NCBI RefSeq assembly: GCF_014205225.1
Contig: NZ_JACHNB010000001.1
Span: forward strand, 3,329,501 to 3,393,500
Direction: 5' to 3'
Length of the DNA: 64,000 nucleotides
DNA from: Actinoplanes octamycinicus
Lineage (GTDB): Bacteria; Actinomycetota; Actinomycetes; Mycobacteriales; Micromonosporaceae
The notes beneath the pieces are model-generated. The model was not told the DNA's origin, did not search any database, and saw nothing but the letters and a program-made list of their open reading frames with translations. The position numbers and the translations under genes are program-made. This document shows positions 34,238 through 43,177 of the stretch, in pieces. Each line of letters starts with the position of its first letter. Position 1 is the stretch's first letter.

Positions 34238-34990
34238 ATGACTGACCACCAGCACGAGCACCACCACCCGAACGGTGTCTGCGACACCACCGGCCGGCAC
34301 GGCATGCTGCTGGTCGGCGCCGACCCGATCTACCTGTCGCACCTGCCGATGTACGTCTGCCCGCACCACTTCCAGGTCCTGCTCGAGGCGGAGCTGCCGG
34401 CCGCCGCCCGGGACACGCTGGCCGGCGACCGGGCCCGGCACGGCGACGGCCTCTACACCTTCGACCCGGACGAGTTCCCGATCGCCGAGCTGGAGCCGCG
34501 CGACGGCGTGCCGGCCCGGACCTCGCTGACCGGGACGGTGTTCCGCGGCCACTTCGAGCGCGGCGGCGTCCCGATCGCCAAGGGCGTGCCGGTCGCGGTG
34601 CGGCGGGTGGTCTGGTTCCGCGACGTGGAGCAGGCGTCGGCGTCCCGCGGGCTGCCGTACCTCTGCTTCGGCCGCGGCGAGCAGGTCTACCTGGCCCACG
34701 AGGTGACCACTCGGCCGAACTTCGACCAGGTCCTCGCCGTCCGGTTCGTGCCCGGCACGGTACGTACCCAGGTCGGCCACCCGCTCGACGACGACGTGGC
34801 GGAGTTGCGCTTCGCGGAGGCGCAGCCGGTCGCCTTCGGCCGCGACGACGGCATCGAGCGGCGGCTGGCCGCCGGCGAGGTGGCCACCGGCCAGTTCCGG
34901 CTGACCCGCTCGCCGAGCGCCTCGCGCGGCTTCACGGTCGGCATCGAGGTCGAGCGGGAGCTGTACCTCGAGATCGACGAACTCGCCTGA
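34238..34990 (+). CDS. Conserved hypothetical protein, divergent from the SARP gene
   Basis: The 250-aa product has a His-rich N-terminus (TDHQHEHHHPNG) and a conserved segment (GMLLVGADPIYLSHLPMYVC, PHHFQVLLEAEL). I recall that segment from uncharacterised proteins, usually with an export signal that is absent here. The ordered beta-rich remainder includes RFVPGTVRTQVGHPLDDDV. The divergent spacing of 80 bases to the SARP gene suggests shared control. The function is unknown. Confidence 0.7.
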   Translation: MTDHQHEHHHPNGVCDTTGRHGMLLVGADPIYLSHLPMYVCPHHFQVLLEAELPAAARDTLAGDRARHGDGLYTFDPDEFPIAELEPRDGVPARTSLTGTVFRGHFERGGVPIAKGVPVAVRRVVWFRDVEQASASRGLPYLCFGRGEQVYLAHEVTTRPNFDQVLAVRFVPGTVRTQVGHPLDDDVAELRFAEAQPVAFGRDDGIERRLAAGEVATGQFRLTRSPSASRGFTVGIEVERELYLEIDELA

Positions 34991-35002
34991 ACGGGGTCCG
35001 GC

Positions 35003-35623
35003 ATGACGCTGCGGCCCGGTGACCACCTCTGGTACTGGACGACCACCTGCCGGGTCTCGTTCGACCCGGGCATCCCGTGGGCCGAGTGGTTCCCCGGTGC
35101 CACCGGACCGGTCGACCTGCGGGGGGAGGGCCCGCAGATCTTCAACTACGTGGTCCACGAGTCGGGGATCGTCCGCGGCCGGCCGCACCTGAGGAACCAC
35201 CCGGGCACCTACACCTGGCTGAACCACAACCCGGGCAACCTCACCGGCCGGCCGGGCGGCCCGGACCTCGGCCAGTACCCGGACCGGTTCAACGGGGAGC
35301 ACTTCCTGGTCTTCCCGGACCGGGAGACCGGGTTCGCCGCCATCGCCCGGCTGCTGCGTGGCCCCGCCTACGCCGGGCTGACCCTGACCGCGGCCCTTCG
35401 TGCCTACCCGTCCGGCATCGCCCACCACGATCCGGGCCGGTACGTCGCGCAGGTCGCGGCCGCGGCCGGCGTCGACGCGTCGGCGACCGTCGGCGACCTC
35501 GACGACGACCAGATGCTGGCCGTGCAGCACCGGATCGCCGGGATCGAGGGCGCGGTGGCCGGCGAGACCCTCGCCCCCGACTCGCCGGATCTGCCCGCCG
35601 AGGTCGCTGTGCTGCTGCCCTGA
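35003..35623 (+). CDS. Lysozyme/transglycosylase-like hypothetical protein
   Basis: The 206-aa product contains YTWLNHNPGNLTG and a following FLVFPDRETGFAAIARLL, which resemble the NNPGNI and F-s-e-GiRA motifs of phage and bacterial structural or cell-wall-lytic proteins. The similarity is motif-level only. There is no signal peptide. The gene starts 12 bases after the preceding one and is probably cotranscribed with it. Confidence 0.55.
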   Translation: MTLRPGDHLWYWTTTCRVSFDPGIPWAEWFPGATGPVDLRGEGPQIFNYVVHESGIVRGRPHLRNHPGTYTWLNHNPGNLTGRPGGPDLGQYPDRFNGEHFLVFPDRETGFAAIARLLRGPAYAGLTLTAALRAYPSGIAHHDPGRYVAQVAAAAGVDASATVGDLDDDQMLAVQHRIAGIEGAVAGETLAPDSPDLPAEVAVLLP

Positions 35624-35737
35624 GAGATGCGGTTCCGGTTCCGGGAGACCTTGACGGCGGTTGATGTCTGTTGTTCAACTGTGTTTGCTCACGGTCGAAC
35701 ACGAGCGCTTCTGAACCGTCCTCAAGGAGCATCGCGC

Positions 35738-38200
35738 GTGAAGAAACAGATCCTCACGGTGGCGGCCGTGGTCGCCGCCGTCCTGGCGGCGGCGCCACCG
35801 GCCGTCGCCGCCGATCCCGAACCCGCCTGGCACGCCGGCGTCCCGCCGCTCGCCACCCCGTGGACCGACCAGGTCGGCCCGGACAACGCCCTGCCCGAGT
35901 ACCCGCGTCCGCAGCTCACCCGCAGCAGGTGGCAGAGCCTGAACGGCGTCTGGCAGTTCGCCCGGGCCACCGCCGGCCAGGCCGTGCCGGCCGGGCAGAG
36001 CCTGGCCGAGCGGGTGCTGGTGCCCTATCCGATCGAGTCCGCGCTCTCCGGCATCCAGCGCCACGAGGACCGGATGTGGTATCGGCGGACCTTCACCGTG
36101 CCGAGCGGCTGGAACATCAACGCCGGCAACCGGCTCCGGCTCAACTTCGGCGCCGTCGACTACGACGCCAAGGTTTACGTGAACGGCACGCTGGTGGCCA
36201 CCCACCGCGGCGGCTACGACAAGTTCGACGCCGACGTCACCGACGCGCTGACCGGCAGCGGCGAGCAGGAGCTGATCGTCTGGGCCGAGGACCTCACCGA
36301 CGCCACCGGCCAGCCGATCGGCAAGCAGCGCCGGACCAGCGACCGCGGCATCTTCTACCAGGGCAGCTCGGGCATCTGGCAGACCGTCTGGATGGAGCCG
36401 GTGCCGGCCTCGTCGATCACCGGCCTGCGGGTCACCCCGGATCTCAAGGCCGGCGTCCTGCGGCTCACGGTCGACGTCGCGGGACGCGACGACCTGCAGG
36501 TCAAGGCCGTGGCGCGGGGCAGCGGCGCGGTGGCCGGCAAGATCCAAGGGCCGTCCGGTACGGAGTTGGCGCTCCCGGTGACCCGTCCGCATCTGTGGTC
36601 GCCCGACGACCCGTACCTCTATGACCTGGACGTCTCCCTGGTCGACGGCAAGACGACCGTCGACAAGGTCGGGTCGTACTTCGGGATGCGCTCGGTCGGC
36701 ACCGCCCAGGGCGGCGACGGCCGGCTGCGGATCACCCTGAACGACAAGATCCTGTTCCACATGGCCAACCTCGACCAGGGCTTCTGGCCGGACGGGCTCT
36801 ACACCGCGCCCACCGACGCGGCGCTGAAGTGGGATCTCAAGAAGGACAAGGAGATGGGCTTCAACGCGGTGCGCAAGCACATCAAGGTGGAGCCGGACCG
36901 CTGGTACTACTGGGCCGACAAGCTGGGCCTGATGGTCTGGCAGGACATGCCGGCCGCGAACACCGGCCCGATCCCGGAGGCGTGGCGCGGGCAGTTCGAG
37001 GCCGAGCTGCACGAGATGGTCCGCGAGCACCAGAGCTGGACCTCGATCGTCGCCTGGGTGCCGTTCAACGAGGGCTGGGGCGAGTGGGACCGGGCCGCCA
37101 CCGGCCGGATCGCCGACCAGGTCAAGGGGCAGGACCCGACCCGGCTGGTGAACGCGCACAGCGGGGTGAACTGCTGCAACTCCAAGGGTGACTCGGGCAG
37201 GGGCGACGTCATCGACTTCCACCAGTACCTCGGCCCGGCGTCGCCGCGGCCCACCGCCGAGCGGGTGTCGATCGACGGCGAGCACGGCGGGTACGGCCTC
37301 AAGGTCGCCAACCACATGTGGTTCGGTGACGGCAACGCCTACCAGATGACGCCCGACAAGGCGACGCTGACCAGCCGGTACGTGCAGAACCAGGAGGACG
37401 TGCTGACCTCCGCGCAGCGGTGCGGGATCAGCGCGGCGATCTACACCCAGCTCTCCGACGTCGAGGGCGAGCTCAACGGCTTCTTCACCTACGACCGGCG
37501 AGTGACCAAGATGGACCTGGCCCAGGTCAAGGCGGTCAACCAGAAGATCGTCGCGGGCGCGGACGGGACCACCGCCGGCATCCCGCAGCCGGACCCGGGC
37601 ACCCCGGGGCTGACCGGCGTGGCGTTCTGGCCGCTCGACGGGTCGTACGGCGACCTCACCCCGGTCGGCGACCCGGCCTTCACCGACGGGCACACCGGCC
37701 AGGGCGTGGCGTTCAACGGCAGCAACCAGTTCCTGGACGCCGGCCGCCCGGTGCTGGACACCGCCTCCGACTACTCGGTGGCGGCCTGGGTCAAGCTGGA
37801 CAAGGCGGACGGCGCCTTCCAGACCGTGGTCAGCCAGGACGGGGCCGCGAACAGCGACTTCTTCCTGCAGTACTCGGGCGCCGACCAGCGCTTCGCGATG
37901 AGCTTCGCGGGCGTCCGGGCGCTCGCGCCGGCCAAGCCGGAGGCCGGCCGCTGGTACCACCTGGTCGGCGTGCGCGACTCGGTCAAGGGTGAGCTGCGCC
38001 TGTACGTCGACGGCGCGCTGGCCGGCACCGCCGACGCCTGCCTGCCGCAGGCCGCCCCGACCGGCCACACGGTGGTCGGCCGCGGCAAGTTCGGCGGCAA
38101 CCCGGTCGACTACCTGGACGGCGTCGCCGACCAGGTGCACCTCTACGACCGGGCGCTCTCCGCCGACGAGATCAGCCAGCTCCACGCGTCGAACCAGTGA
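35738..38200 (+). CDS. Secreted GH2-family glycosidase with C-terminal LamG domain
   Basis: The 820-aa protein has a signal peptide (about 1-28, ending AVAA) and a GH2 sugar-binding domain (LTRSRWQSLNGVWQFARA). A jelly-roll and immunoglobulin-like region, then a TIM barrel, follow, with the acid/base motif WVPFNEGWGEWD near residue 443 and a plausible nucleophile in SIDGEHGGYG near 513. A C-terminal LamG/concanavalin-like domain (about 640-815; GQGVAFNGSNQFLDAG, YLDGVADQVHLYDRALS) is probably carbohydrate-binding. The start is GTG 35738 with AAGGAG eight bases upstream. Substrate is uncertain; beta-galactosidase or related activity is usual for the family. Confidence 0.9.
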   Translation: MKKQILTVAAVVAAVLAAAPPAVAADPEPAWHAGVPPLATPWTDQVGPDNALPEYPRPQLTRSRWQSLNGVWQFARATAGQAVPAGQSLAERVLVPYPIESALSGIQRHEDRMWYRRTFTVPSGWNINAGNRLRLNFGAVDYDAKVYVNGTLVATHRGGYDKFDADVTDALTGSGEQELIVWAEDLTDATGQPIGKQRRTSDRGIFYQGSSGIWQTVWMEPVPASSITGLRVTPDLKAGVLRLTVDVAGRDDLQVKAVARGSGAVAGKIQGPSGTELALPVTRPHLWSPDDPYLYDLDVSLVDGKTTVDKVGSYFGMRSVGTAQGGDGRLRITLNDKILFHMANLDQGFWPDGLYTAPTDAALKWDLKKDKEMGFNAVRKHIKVEPDRWYYWADKLGLMVWQDMPAANTGPIPEAWRGQFEAELHEMVREHQSWTSIVAWVPFNEGWGEWDRAATGRIADQVKGQDPTRLVNAHSGVNCCNSKGDSGRGDVIDFHQYLGPASPRPTAERVSIDGEHGGYGLKVANHMWFGDGNAYQMTPDKATLTSRYVQNQEDVLTSAQRCGISAAIYTQLSDVEGELNGFFTYDRRVTKMDLAQVKAVNQKIVAGADGTTAGIPQPDPGTPGLTGVAFWPLDGSYGDLTPVGDPAFTDGHTGQGVAFNGSNQFLDAGRPVLDTASDYSVAAWVKLDKADGAFQTVVSQDGAANSDFFLQYSGADQRFAMSFAGVRALAPAKPEAGRWYHLVGVRDSVKGELRLYVDGALAGTADACLPQAAPTGHTVVGRGKFGGNPVDYLDGVADQVHLYDRALSADEISQLHASNQ

Positions 38201-38209
38201 CCACCCGCG

Positions 38210-38244
38210 GAGGAGCCCGCCGGATTCGTGCCGGCGGGCTCCTC
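38210..38244. terminator. Hairpin terminator after the GH2 gene
   Basis: A 14-bp perfect stem (GAGGAGCCCGCCGG and its complement) with a seven-base loop begins nine bases after the stop codon. Confidence 0.85.
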
Positions 38245-38274
38245 CACCCCGGGCGGCCGATAGGGTGCGTCACT

Positions 38275-38850
38275 GTGAGCCGCCAACCCACCTCGAACCG
38301 TCGCAGCGAGCAGTCCCGGCAGGCGATCCTGACCGCCGCCGCCGGGCTCTGCGCCGAGGTCGGTTACGCCGCGACCACGGTCGAGGGGATCGCCGCCCGG
38401 GCCGGGGTCGGCAAGCAGACGATCTACCGCTGGTGGCCGTCCAAGGCGGCGGTGCTGCTGGAGCACATGGAGCGGGTGCGCGAGGCGCAGGCCGGCTTCC
38501 CGGACACCGGTGACCTGCGGGCTGACCTGCTCGCCCAGACGTCCGCGGTGCAGGCGCTGTTCGGCGGCGACCTCGGCGCGGTCTGGCGGGGGCTGCTGAT
38601 CGCGGCGCAGTCCGAGGACGTCGCGGCGGCCGGTGTGCGCGCGCTGCTCGAGCAGGCGATAAGCGACGCCAAGGAGCGCCTGGCGCGCGCCCGGGAGGCC
38701 GGTGAGCTACGGCCGGACGCAGACCTCGACATGGCCGTGGAGATCATTTACGGGCCGCTGTACCACGCCTGGCTGCTGCGGGCGCGGCCGCTGCCGGAGG
38801 CGTACATGAAAGAGGTCCTGGCCCTGGTCTTCGAGGGCCTGGCGGGCTAG
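38275..38850 (+). CDS. TetR-family transcriptional regulator
   Basis: This 191-aa repressor has a standard TetR N-terminal helix-turn-helix (AILTAAAGLCAEVGYAATTV, GIAARAGVGKQTIYRWWPSK) and a ligand-binding C-terminal domain of the TetR_C_11-like type (VWRGLLIAAQSED). The start is GTG 38275. Its stop overlaps that of the convergent LysR gene. Its target is unknown; the GH2 gene upstream is separated by a terminator. Confidence 0.92.
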   Translation: MSRQPTSNRRSEQSRQAILTAAAGLCAEVGYAATTVEGIAARAGVGKQTIYRWWPSKAAVLLEHMERVREAQAGFPDTGDLRADLLAQTSAVQALFGGDLGAVWRGLLIAAQSEDVAAAGVRALLEQAISDAKERLARAREAGELRPDADLDMAVEIIYGPLYHAWLLRARPLPEAYMKEVLALVFEGLAG

Positions 38851-39728
38851 CGTCGCGCGTCCTCGGCGGCCCGGAGGAAGGCGCGGACCAGCGGCGTCTC
38901 GCCGGCCCGGCGCCACACCGGCGCGTAGCGGAGGACCGGCCCGTCGGCGATCGGCAGGAAGGTGATGTCCCGGCGCACCCGGGACTCGGCGATCTGCGCG
39001 CCGACCGGGGTGATGACGCCGCCACCGGCGACAGCGGTCAGCGCCTCGTTGAGGGTGGTCACCCCGACGCCGCGCTGGATCGGCCGCCCGGACGGGGTCA
39101 CCGGCGGGGTGTGCTGGGCCCAGACGTAGTCCGGGATCGGCCCGTCCGGGAAGATCACCGGGTAGTCGCCCAAGTCCTCCATGGTGGCCTGCTCCCGTGC
39201 CGCCAGCGGGTGATCGGACGCGACGGCCAGCACCAGCCGTTCGGTGAACAGCTCCGGTCCGACCATCAGATCCGGCTCCCGGATCGGCAGCCAGAGCACC
39301 GCCACGTCGACCCGGCGGGCACGCAGGCCACCGAACGGATCGGTCGGGATCACCTCCGGCATCCGCAGCGTGGTCTGCGGGTGCCGCTGCCGGAACAGGT
39401 CGAGGACGGCGAGGAACTCCTGGTGGTGGGTGTCGTAGGTGCCGACGCTCAGGGTGCCGGCCTGACCGCGGGCGATGGATGACGCCTCGTCGACGCCGGC
39501 CATGATCTCGGTGTAGCCGGCGGCCAGCCGGTCGCGCAGGCCCACGCCCAGCGGGGTGAGGCGCACGCTGCGGCTGGTCCGCTCGAACAGGGCGCCGCCG
39601 ATCCGCCGCTCCTGCTGCTTGATCGACTGGCTGACCCGGGCCTGGGAGACGTGCAGACGTTCGGCCGTCCGCCCGAAGTGCAGCTCCTCGGCGAGGGTCA
39701 GGAAGATCTCGATGTCACGTAACTCCAC
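38847..39728 (-). CDS. LysR-family transcriptional regulator
   Basis: The 293-aa product has the LysR winged helix (MELRDIEIFLTLAEELHFGR, AERLHVSQARVSQSIKQQER) and a periplasmic-binding-like effector domain (GTLSVGTYDTHHQEFL, GELFTERLVLAVASDHPLA-like). No divergent target gene is adjacent; the next gene upstream encodes a secreted protein in the same direction, 95 bases away. The regulated gene is therefore unclear. Confidence 0.92.
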   Translation of the reverse strand: MELRDIEIFLTLAEELHFGRTAERLHVSQARVSQSIKQQERRIGGALFERTSRSVRLTPLGVGLRDRLAAGYTEIMAGVDEASSIARGQAGTLSVGTYDTHHQEFLAVLDLFRQRHPQTTLRMPEVIPTDPFGGLRARRVDVAVLWLPIREPDLMVGPELFTERLVLAVASDHPLAAREQATMEDLGDYPVIFPDGPIPDYVWAQHTPPVTPSGRPIQRGVGVTTLNEALTAVAGGGVITPVGAQIAESRVRRDITFLPIADGPVLRYAPVWRRAGETPLVRAFLRAAEDARR

Positions 39729-39822
39729 CAGGCCCGCCTCCTTCGCCGATCATGGCGCGATCGGAGAGTGTACGGCGACGCCCGGGGTCACGTGGTCCCG
39801 CGACCCCGGGCGGCCCGGCGGG

Positions 39823-40380
39823 TCAGACCCGGCACTGCCAGGAGGCCGCGTCCCGGAAGTCGGCGAAGCGGTCGATCGTCGCCGCCGTGCCCGCCGTGTA
39901 CCGGCAGACGGCCGGCAAATTCACGTCGAAGTAGGTCGGCCCGCCCCGGCTGTAGTTCACGCAGTGCCAGTCGTAGACCGTGGTCCCGGTCAGGATCGAG
40001 GCGCTGTGGCCGGTCGACACGCAGTAGTCGTCGATCGCCGGGGTGAGGACCGCCGGGCTCACCCGCCAGCAGCTGACCGAGGCGGGATCGGTGAAGCTGC
40101 CGATCCGGTCGACCGCGTCGCCGGTCCGGTAGGTCCAGCGGCAGGCCGCCTCGAAGGTCAGGTCGTGCCGGCTGCCGTCGCCGGCCACGCAGTGCCAGTC
40201 GTAGGCGGTCGAGCCGGTCAGCGTGGCGTCGGCGTACCCGATCGAGCGGCAGTAGGCGCCGAGATCGAGGCCGCCGAGCTGCTGGGGCGTCGCGGAGGCC
40301 GCGGCGGCCGGGCTGATCGCGGCGACCACCCCGGCGAAGCCGACGACCAGGGCGATCAGCATCTTGCTGAACGAACGCAT
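39823..40380 (-). CDS. Secreted protein with two tandem YDWHC domains
   Basis: The 185-aa product has a signal peptide (about 1-28, ending PAAAAS). Two homologous domains of about 70 residues follow, each with CRSIGY/CVSTGH, LTGSTAYDWHCV/LTGTTVYDWHCV, a paired later cysteine (AACRW/AVCRY) and SCW/QCR at the end. The conserved cysteines suggest two disulphides per domain. I do not know a function; exported small domains of this type are frequent in related actinomycetes. Confidence 0.75.
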   Translation of the reverse strand: MRSFSKMLIALVVGFAGVVAAISPAAAASATPQQLGGLDLGAYCRSIGYADATLTGSTAYDWHCVAGDGSRHDLTFEAACRWTYRTGDAVDRIGSFTDPASVSCWRVSPAVLTPAIDDYCVSTGHSASILTGTTVYDWHCVNYSRGGPTYFDVNLPAVCRYTAGTAATIDRFADFRDAASWQCRV

Positions 40381-40593
40381 GGTTCTCCTGACATACCCGG
40401 AACCATCCTGTATGGACGGTTGGCAGGCACAGCCTAGGGCGCTGACGTCATTCTGCAAGAGCTTGCAAGAAGAACGTAACCGCATCCACAGAATGATTCA
40501 CCTTGCAGTAACCGTCCGGATTCACCCGATGTGGCGCTCGACCCCGGGGGCGTCGGCGCGGTACCACAGAGACACCGCGACGAGGGGAGCACC

Positions 40594-41850
40594 GTGCACT
40601 GGACCAGGTACGCCCTCGTCACGCTGATCCTGGTCGCCGGTCTCGGCGCGCCGTCCCGGGCGGCCGCCGGTCCCGGCCGGTGCGCGCTGACCGTGGTCGC
40701 CCACGAGGACGACGACCTGCTCTTCGTCAACCCGGAGATCAGCGACGACATCGCGGCCGGCCGCTGCGTCACCACCCTGTACGTCACCTCCGGCGACGCC
40801 GCCCGCGGCCCGGACTACTGGCGTTCCCGGGAACGCGGCGAGATGGCCGCCTACGCCCGGATGGCGGGCCGCCCGGCCCGGTGGACCGAGCAGACCCGGC
40901 TGGTCCGCGGGCACCCGGTGCACCGGGCCACCCTGGCCGGCACCCGGATCACCCTGCTCTTCCTGCGCCTGCCGGACCGGGTCGGCGGCTGGCCGGACCA
41001 GACCCTGCAACTGCTCTGGCTGGACCCGTCCGTCCGGATGTACACGCTGGACGCCGGGCACCGGTACACCCGGGCCACCCTGCTGACGGTGCTCACCGCG
41101 GTCATGGTGATCTACCAGCCCACGGTCATCCGCACCCTGGACTTCCGGGGCGCCTACGGCGACGGGGACCACGACGACCACCACACGGTCGCCTACCTCA
41201 CCCACGCGGCCCAGTTGCGCTACCGCACGCCGCACCGGATCACCGGCCACCTCGGGTACCCGGTCGCCCGGCGCCCGGCGAACCTGACCGCCGCCCGGTA
41301 CCGGGCCAAGCTCGGCCACTTCCTCGCCTACGCCCCGCACGACCGGGTGGTCTGCCAGACCGCCGACCGGTGCGACCGCGGCGGTTACGGCGCGTACCTG
41401 CGCCGCGACGTCCGTGTGCCGGCGCCGGCCGGGCCGGGCCGCAACGTGGCCGGGCAGGCCCTCCCGGCCGCCTCCTCGGGCAACGAGGCGACCGTCGAGG
41501 TGGCCGCCAAGGCGGTCGACGGGCGGCGGGACGGTGCCCTGCTCGGCGAGTGGGTCACCGTCGGCGAGCGGGCCGGCGCCTGGCTCACCCTGACCTGGCC
41601 GGACCCGCAGGTGCTGAACCGGATCGTGCTCTACGACCGGCCGAACCGCGCGGACCGGATCACCGGCGCCGTGCTGCGGTTCTCCGACGGCAGCACGGTC
41701 CCGGTCGGCCCGCTGCCGGACGACGGCTCGCCGCTCACCGTCCATTTCGCCCCGAAGGCGGTGACCAGCCTGCGCTTCACCGTCACCGGCGTCTCCGGCA
41801 CCACCCGGGACGCCGGCCTGGCCGAGATCCGCGCGGTGACCGCCGCCTGA
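40594..41850 (+). CDS. Secreted PIG-L-type deacetylase with C-terminal discoidin-like domain
   Basis: The 418-aa protein has a signal peptide (about 1-24), then a PIG-L/LmbE deacetylase domain with the metal-binding VVAHEDDDLLF near residues 34-44 and DGDHDDHHTVAY near 212. A C-terminal beta-sandwich (about 285-418; WVTVGERAGAWLTLTWPDP, LNRIVLYDRP) resembles F5/8 type C carbohydrate-binding domains. The enzyme probably removes acetyl groups from an extracellular GlcNAc-containing substrate. The start is GTG 40594 after GAGGGGAG. Confidence 0.88.
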   Translation: MHWTRYALVTLILVAGLGAPSRAAAGPGRCALTVVAHEDDDLLFVNPEISDDIAAGRCVTTLYVTSGDAARGPDYWRSRERGEMAAYARMAGRPARWTEQTRLVRGHPVHRATLAGTRITLLFLRLPDRVGGWPDQTLQLLWLDPSVRMYTLDAGHRYTRATLLTVLTAVMVIYQPTVIRTLDFRGAYGDGDHDDHHTVAYLTHAAQLRYRTPHRITGHLGYPVARRPANLTAARYRAKLGHFLAYAPHDRVVCQTADRCDRGGYGAYLRRDVRVPAPAGPGRNVAGQALPAASSGNEATVEVAAKAVDGRRDGALLGEWVTVGERAGAWLTLTWPDPQVLNRIVLYDRPNRADRITGAVLRFSDGSTVPVGPLPDDGSPLTVHFAPKAVTSLRFTVTGVSGTTRDAGLAEIRAVTAA

Positions 41851-42462
41851 TCAGCGGGGGTAGCCGGTGCCGCCGGTCAGGTCGAGCGCGAGGCCGCCGC
41901 CGACCGACTGGAAGGTGTAACCGGCGAACTGGTGCCGATCCAGGGCCTGCTGGGCGGTGCCGTCATAGGGCTCGATCCGCTCCGCCCAGGCGGCGATCTC
42001 CCGGTACGACCGGGCGCTCACCATGCCGCGCAGGCAGTAGTCGATCATGGCGGCCGGATCGGTGGGACCGTCGGCCTCGGGCAGCCACCCGGCCCGGCCG
42101 CAGCTCACCATCCACACCTTGTCCGGAGCGCCGGGCATGCGGATCAGGACCAGGACGAGGCTGCGCCCGGCGTGACCCGGGAACGGCGCGGTCATCCGCA
42201 CCACGCGGCCCACGTCCCAGGTGTCCTCGGTGGCTTGCGTCTTCCACCGGGCCGTCCACGCCGTGGTCACCCCGGTCACGGTCAGCCCGGGGATCGGCGC
42301 CGGGGCGACCGGCGCCGGTGGGCTGGTGGCAGGCGGCGTGAGCGCCGGCCGGGCGGCCGGCAGCGGCGCCGGGGCGGCCGCCCAGAAGAACGCCGCGGCG
42401 ACCAGCGCCGCCAGCGACGTGGCCAGCCACTCGGCACGCCGCCGGCGGGCCGGCCCGGTCAT
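41851..42462 (-). CDS. Membrane-anchored hypothetical protein coupled to the macrodomain gene
   Basis: The 203-aa product has a short basic N-terminus, one transmembrane segment (LATSLAALVAAAFFWAAAPA), a Pro-rich linker and an extracytoplasmic domain (WTARWKTQATEDTWDVGRVV, MVSCGRAGWLP). Its ATG overlaps the stop of the macrodomain gene by four bases. No family is recognised. Export of the product does not obviously fit a role with the cytoplasmic macrodomain protein. Confidence 0.75.
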   Translation of the reverse strand: MTGPARRRRAEWLATSLAALVAAAFFWAAAPAPLPAARPALTPPATSPPAPVAPAPIPGLTVTGVTTAWTARWKTQATEDTWDVGRVVRMTAPFPGHAGRSLVLVLIRMPGAPDKVWMVSCGRAGWLPEADGPTDPAAMIDYCLRGMVSARSYREIAAWAERIEPYDGTAQQALDRHQFAGYTFQSVGGGLALDLTGGTGYPR

Positions 42463-43112
42463 CGCCGGGCAGCCGGTGGGGTGATCCGCACCCGCTCGCC
42501 GGCCGGCCGGGTCTCGATGTCACCGAGCTGGGCCGCCACCGTGGCGCGCAGCTCGGCGTAGTCGTCGAAGGAGTAGTCCTGGAACAGCGTGTAGCCCGCC
42601 CACATCAGGTTCGCGCAGACCTGGGCCGGCACCCGGCCGGTCGCCGCGCCCATGCCGACCAGCGCGACCGACGTGATGCTGCCCGGCGCCTCCGCGTTCT
42701 GCATGTGCACGGCCTGGAAGGCGGCGGCGCAGGCGAGCGCGACATTGAGGGTCTCCCGCACGTTCTCCGAGGACTGCTCCATGGTGGGGGCGGAGATCAG
42801 GAATCGCGGGGTGGCCGCGCCGGACGGCACGCAGACCGCGCTGCCGATCGGCAGCGTCCCGCCGAACCGCTCCTTGATCGCGCGCTGCACCCGCAGCTGG
42901 ATGCCGGCGCCCAGGTGCCGCTTGATCACCGCGTCCACCCCGCCGTTCATCGCGCCGTGCGAGTTGGTCGGGCTGACCCACGCGTCCGCCTGCTGGGTCA
43001 GGATCGATCCCTTGTGGATCTCGACCTCCGGGTTGCCGGCGAAGGCCGACCTCCAGGCCTCGATCACCTTGGCGTTGACATCGACGAGGATTACCTTGCG
43101 CAGCGTGGTCAC
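42459..43112 (-). CDS. Macrodomain protein (ADP-ribose binding or hydrolase)
   Basis: The 217-aa product is a macrodomain. After an initial strand (VILVDVNAKVIEAWRSAFAG) come ILTQQADAWVSPTNSHGAMN and GGVDAVIKRHLGAGIQ, equivalent to the catalytic N-GGVD loop of hydrolytic macrodomains. SVALVGMGAATGRVPAQVCA later is equivalent to the second ADP-ribose phosphate loop. Macrodomains bind ADP-ribose and some remove it from protein or nucleic acid. It starts at GTG 43112, 65 bases from a divergent gene that encodes an ADP-ribosyltransferase domain, which makes an eraser/antidote role plausible. Confidence 0.85.
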   Translation of the reverse strand: MTTLRKVILVDVNAKVIEAWRSAFAGNPEVEIHKGSILTQQADAWVSPTNSHGAMNGGVDAVIKRHLGAGIQLRVQRAIKERFGGTLPIGSAVCVPSGAATPRFLISAPTMEQSSENVRETLNVALACAAAFQAVHMQNAEAPGSITSVALVGMGAATGRVPAQVCANLMWAGYTLFQDYSFDDYAELRATVAAQLGDIETRPAGERVRITPPAARR

Positions 43113-43177
43113 GGGCAGCAACCTACCGCGAGGGTCCGACAAAAGAGTGGCGCCGGCGGGCCTGCCATCATCGCCGC

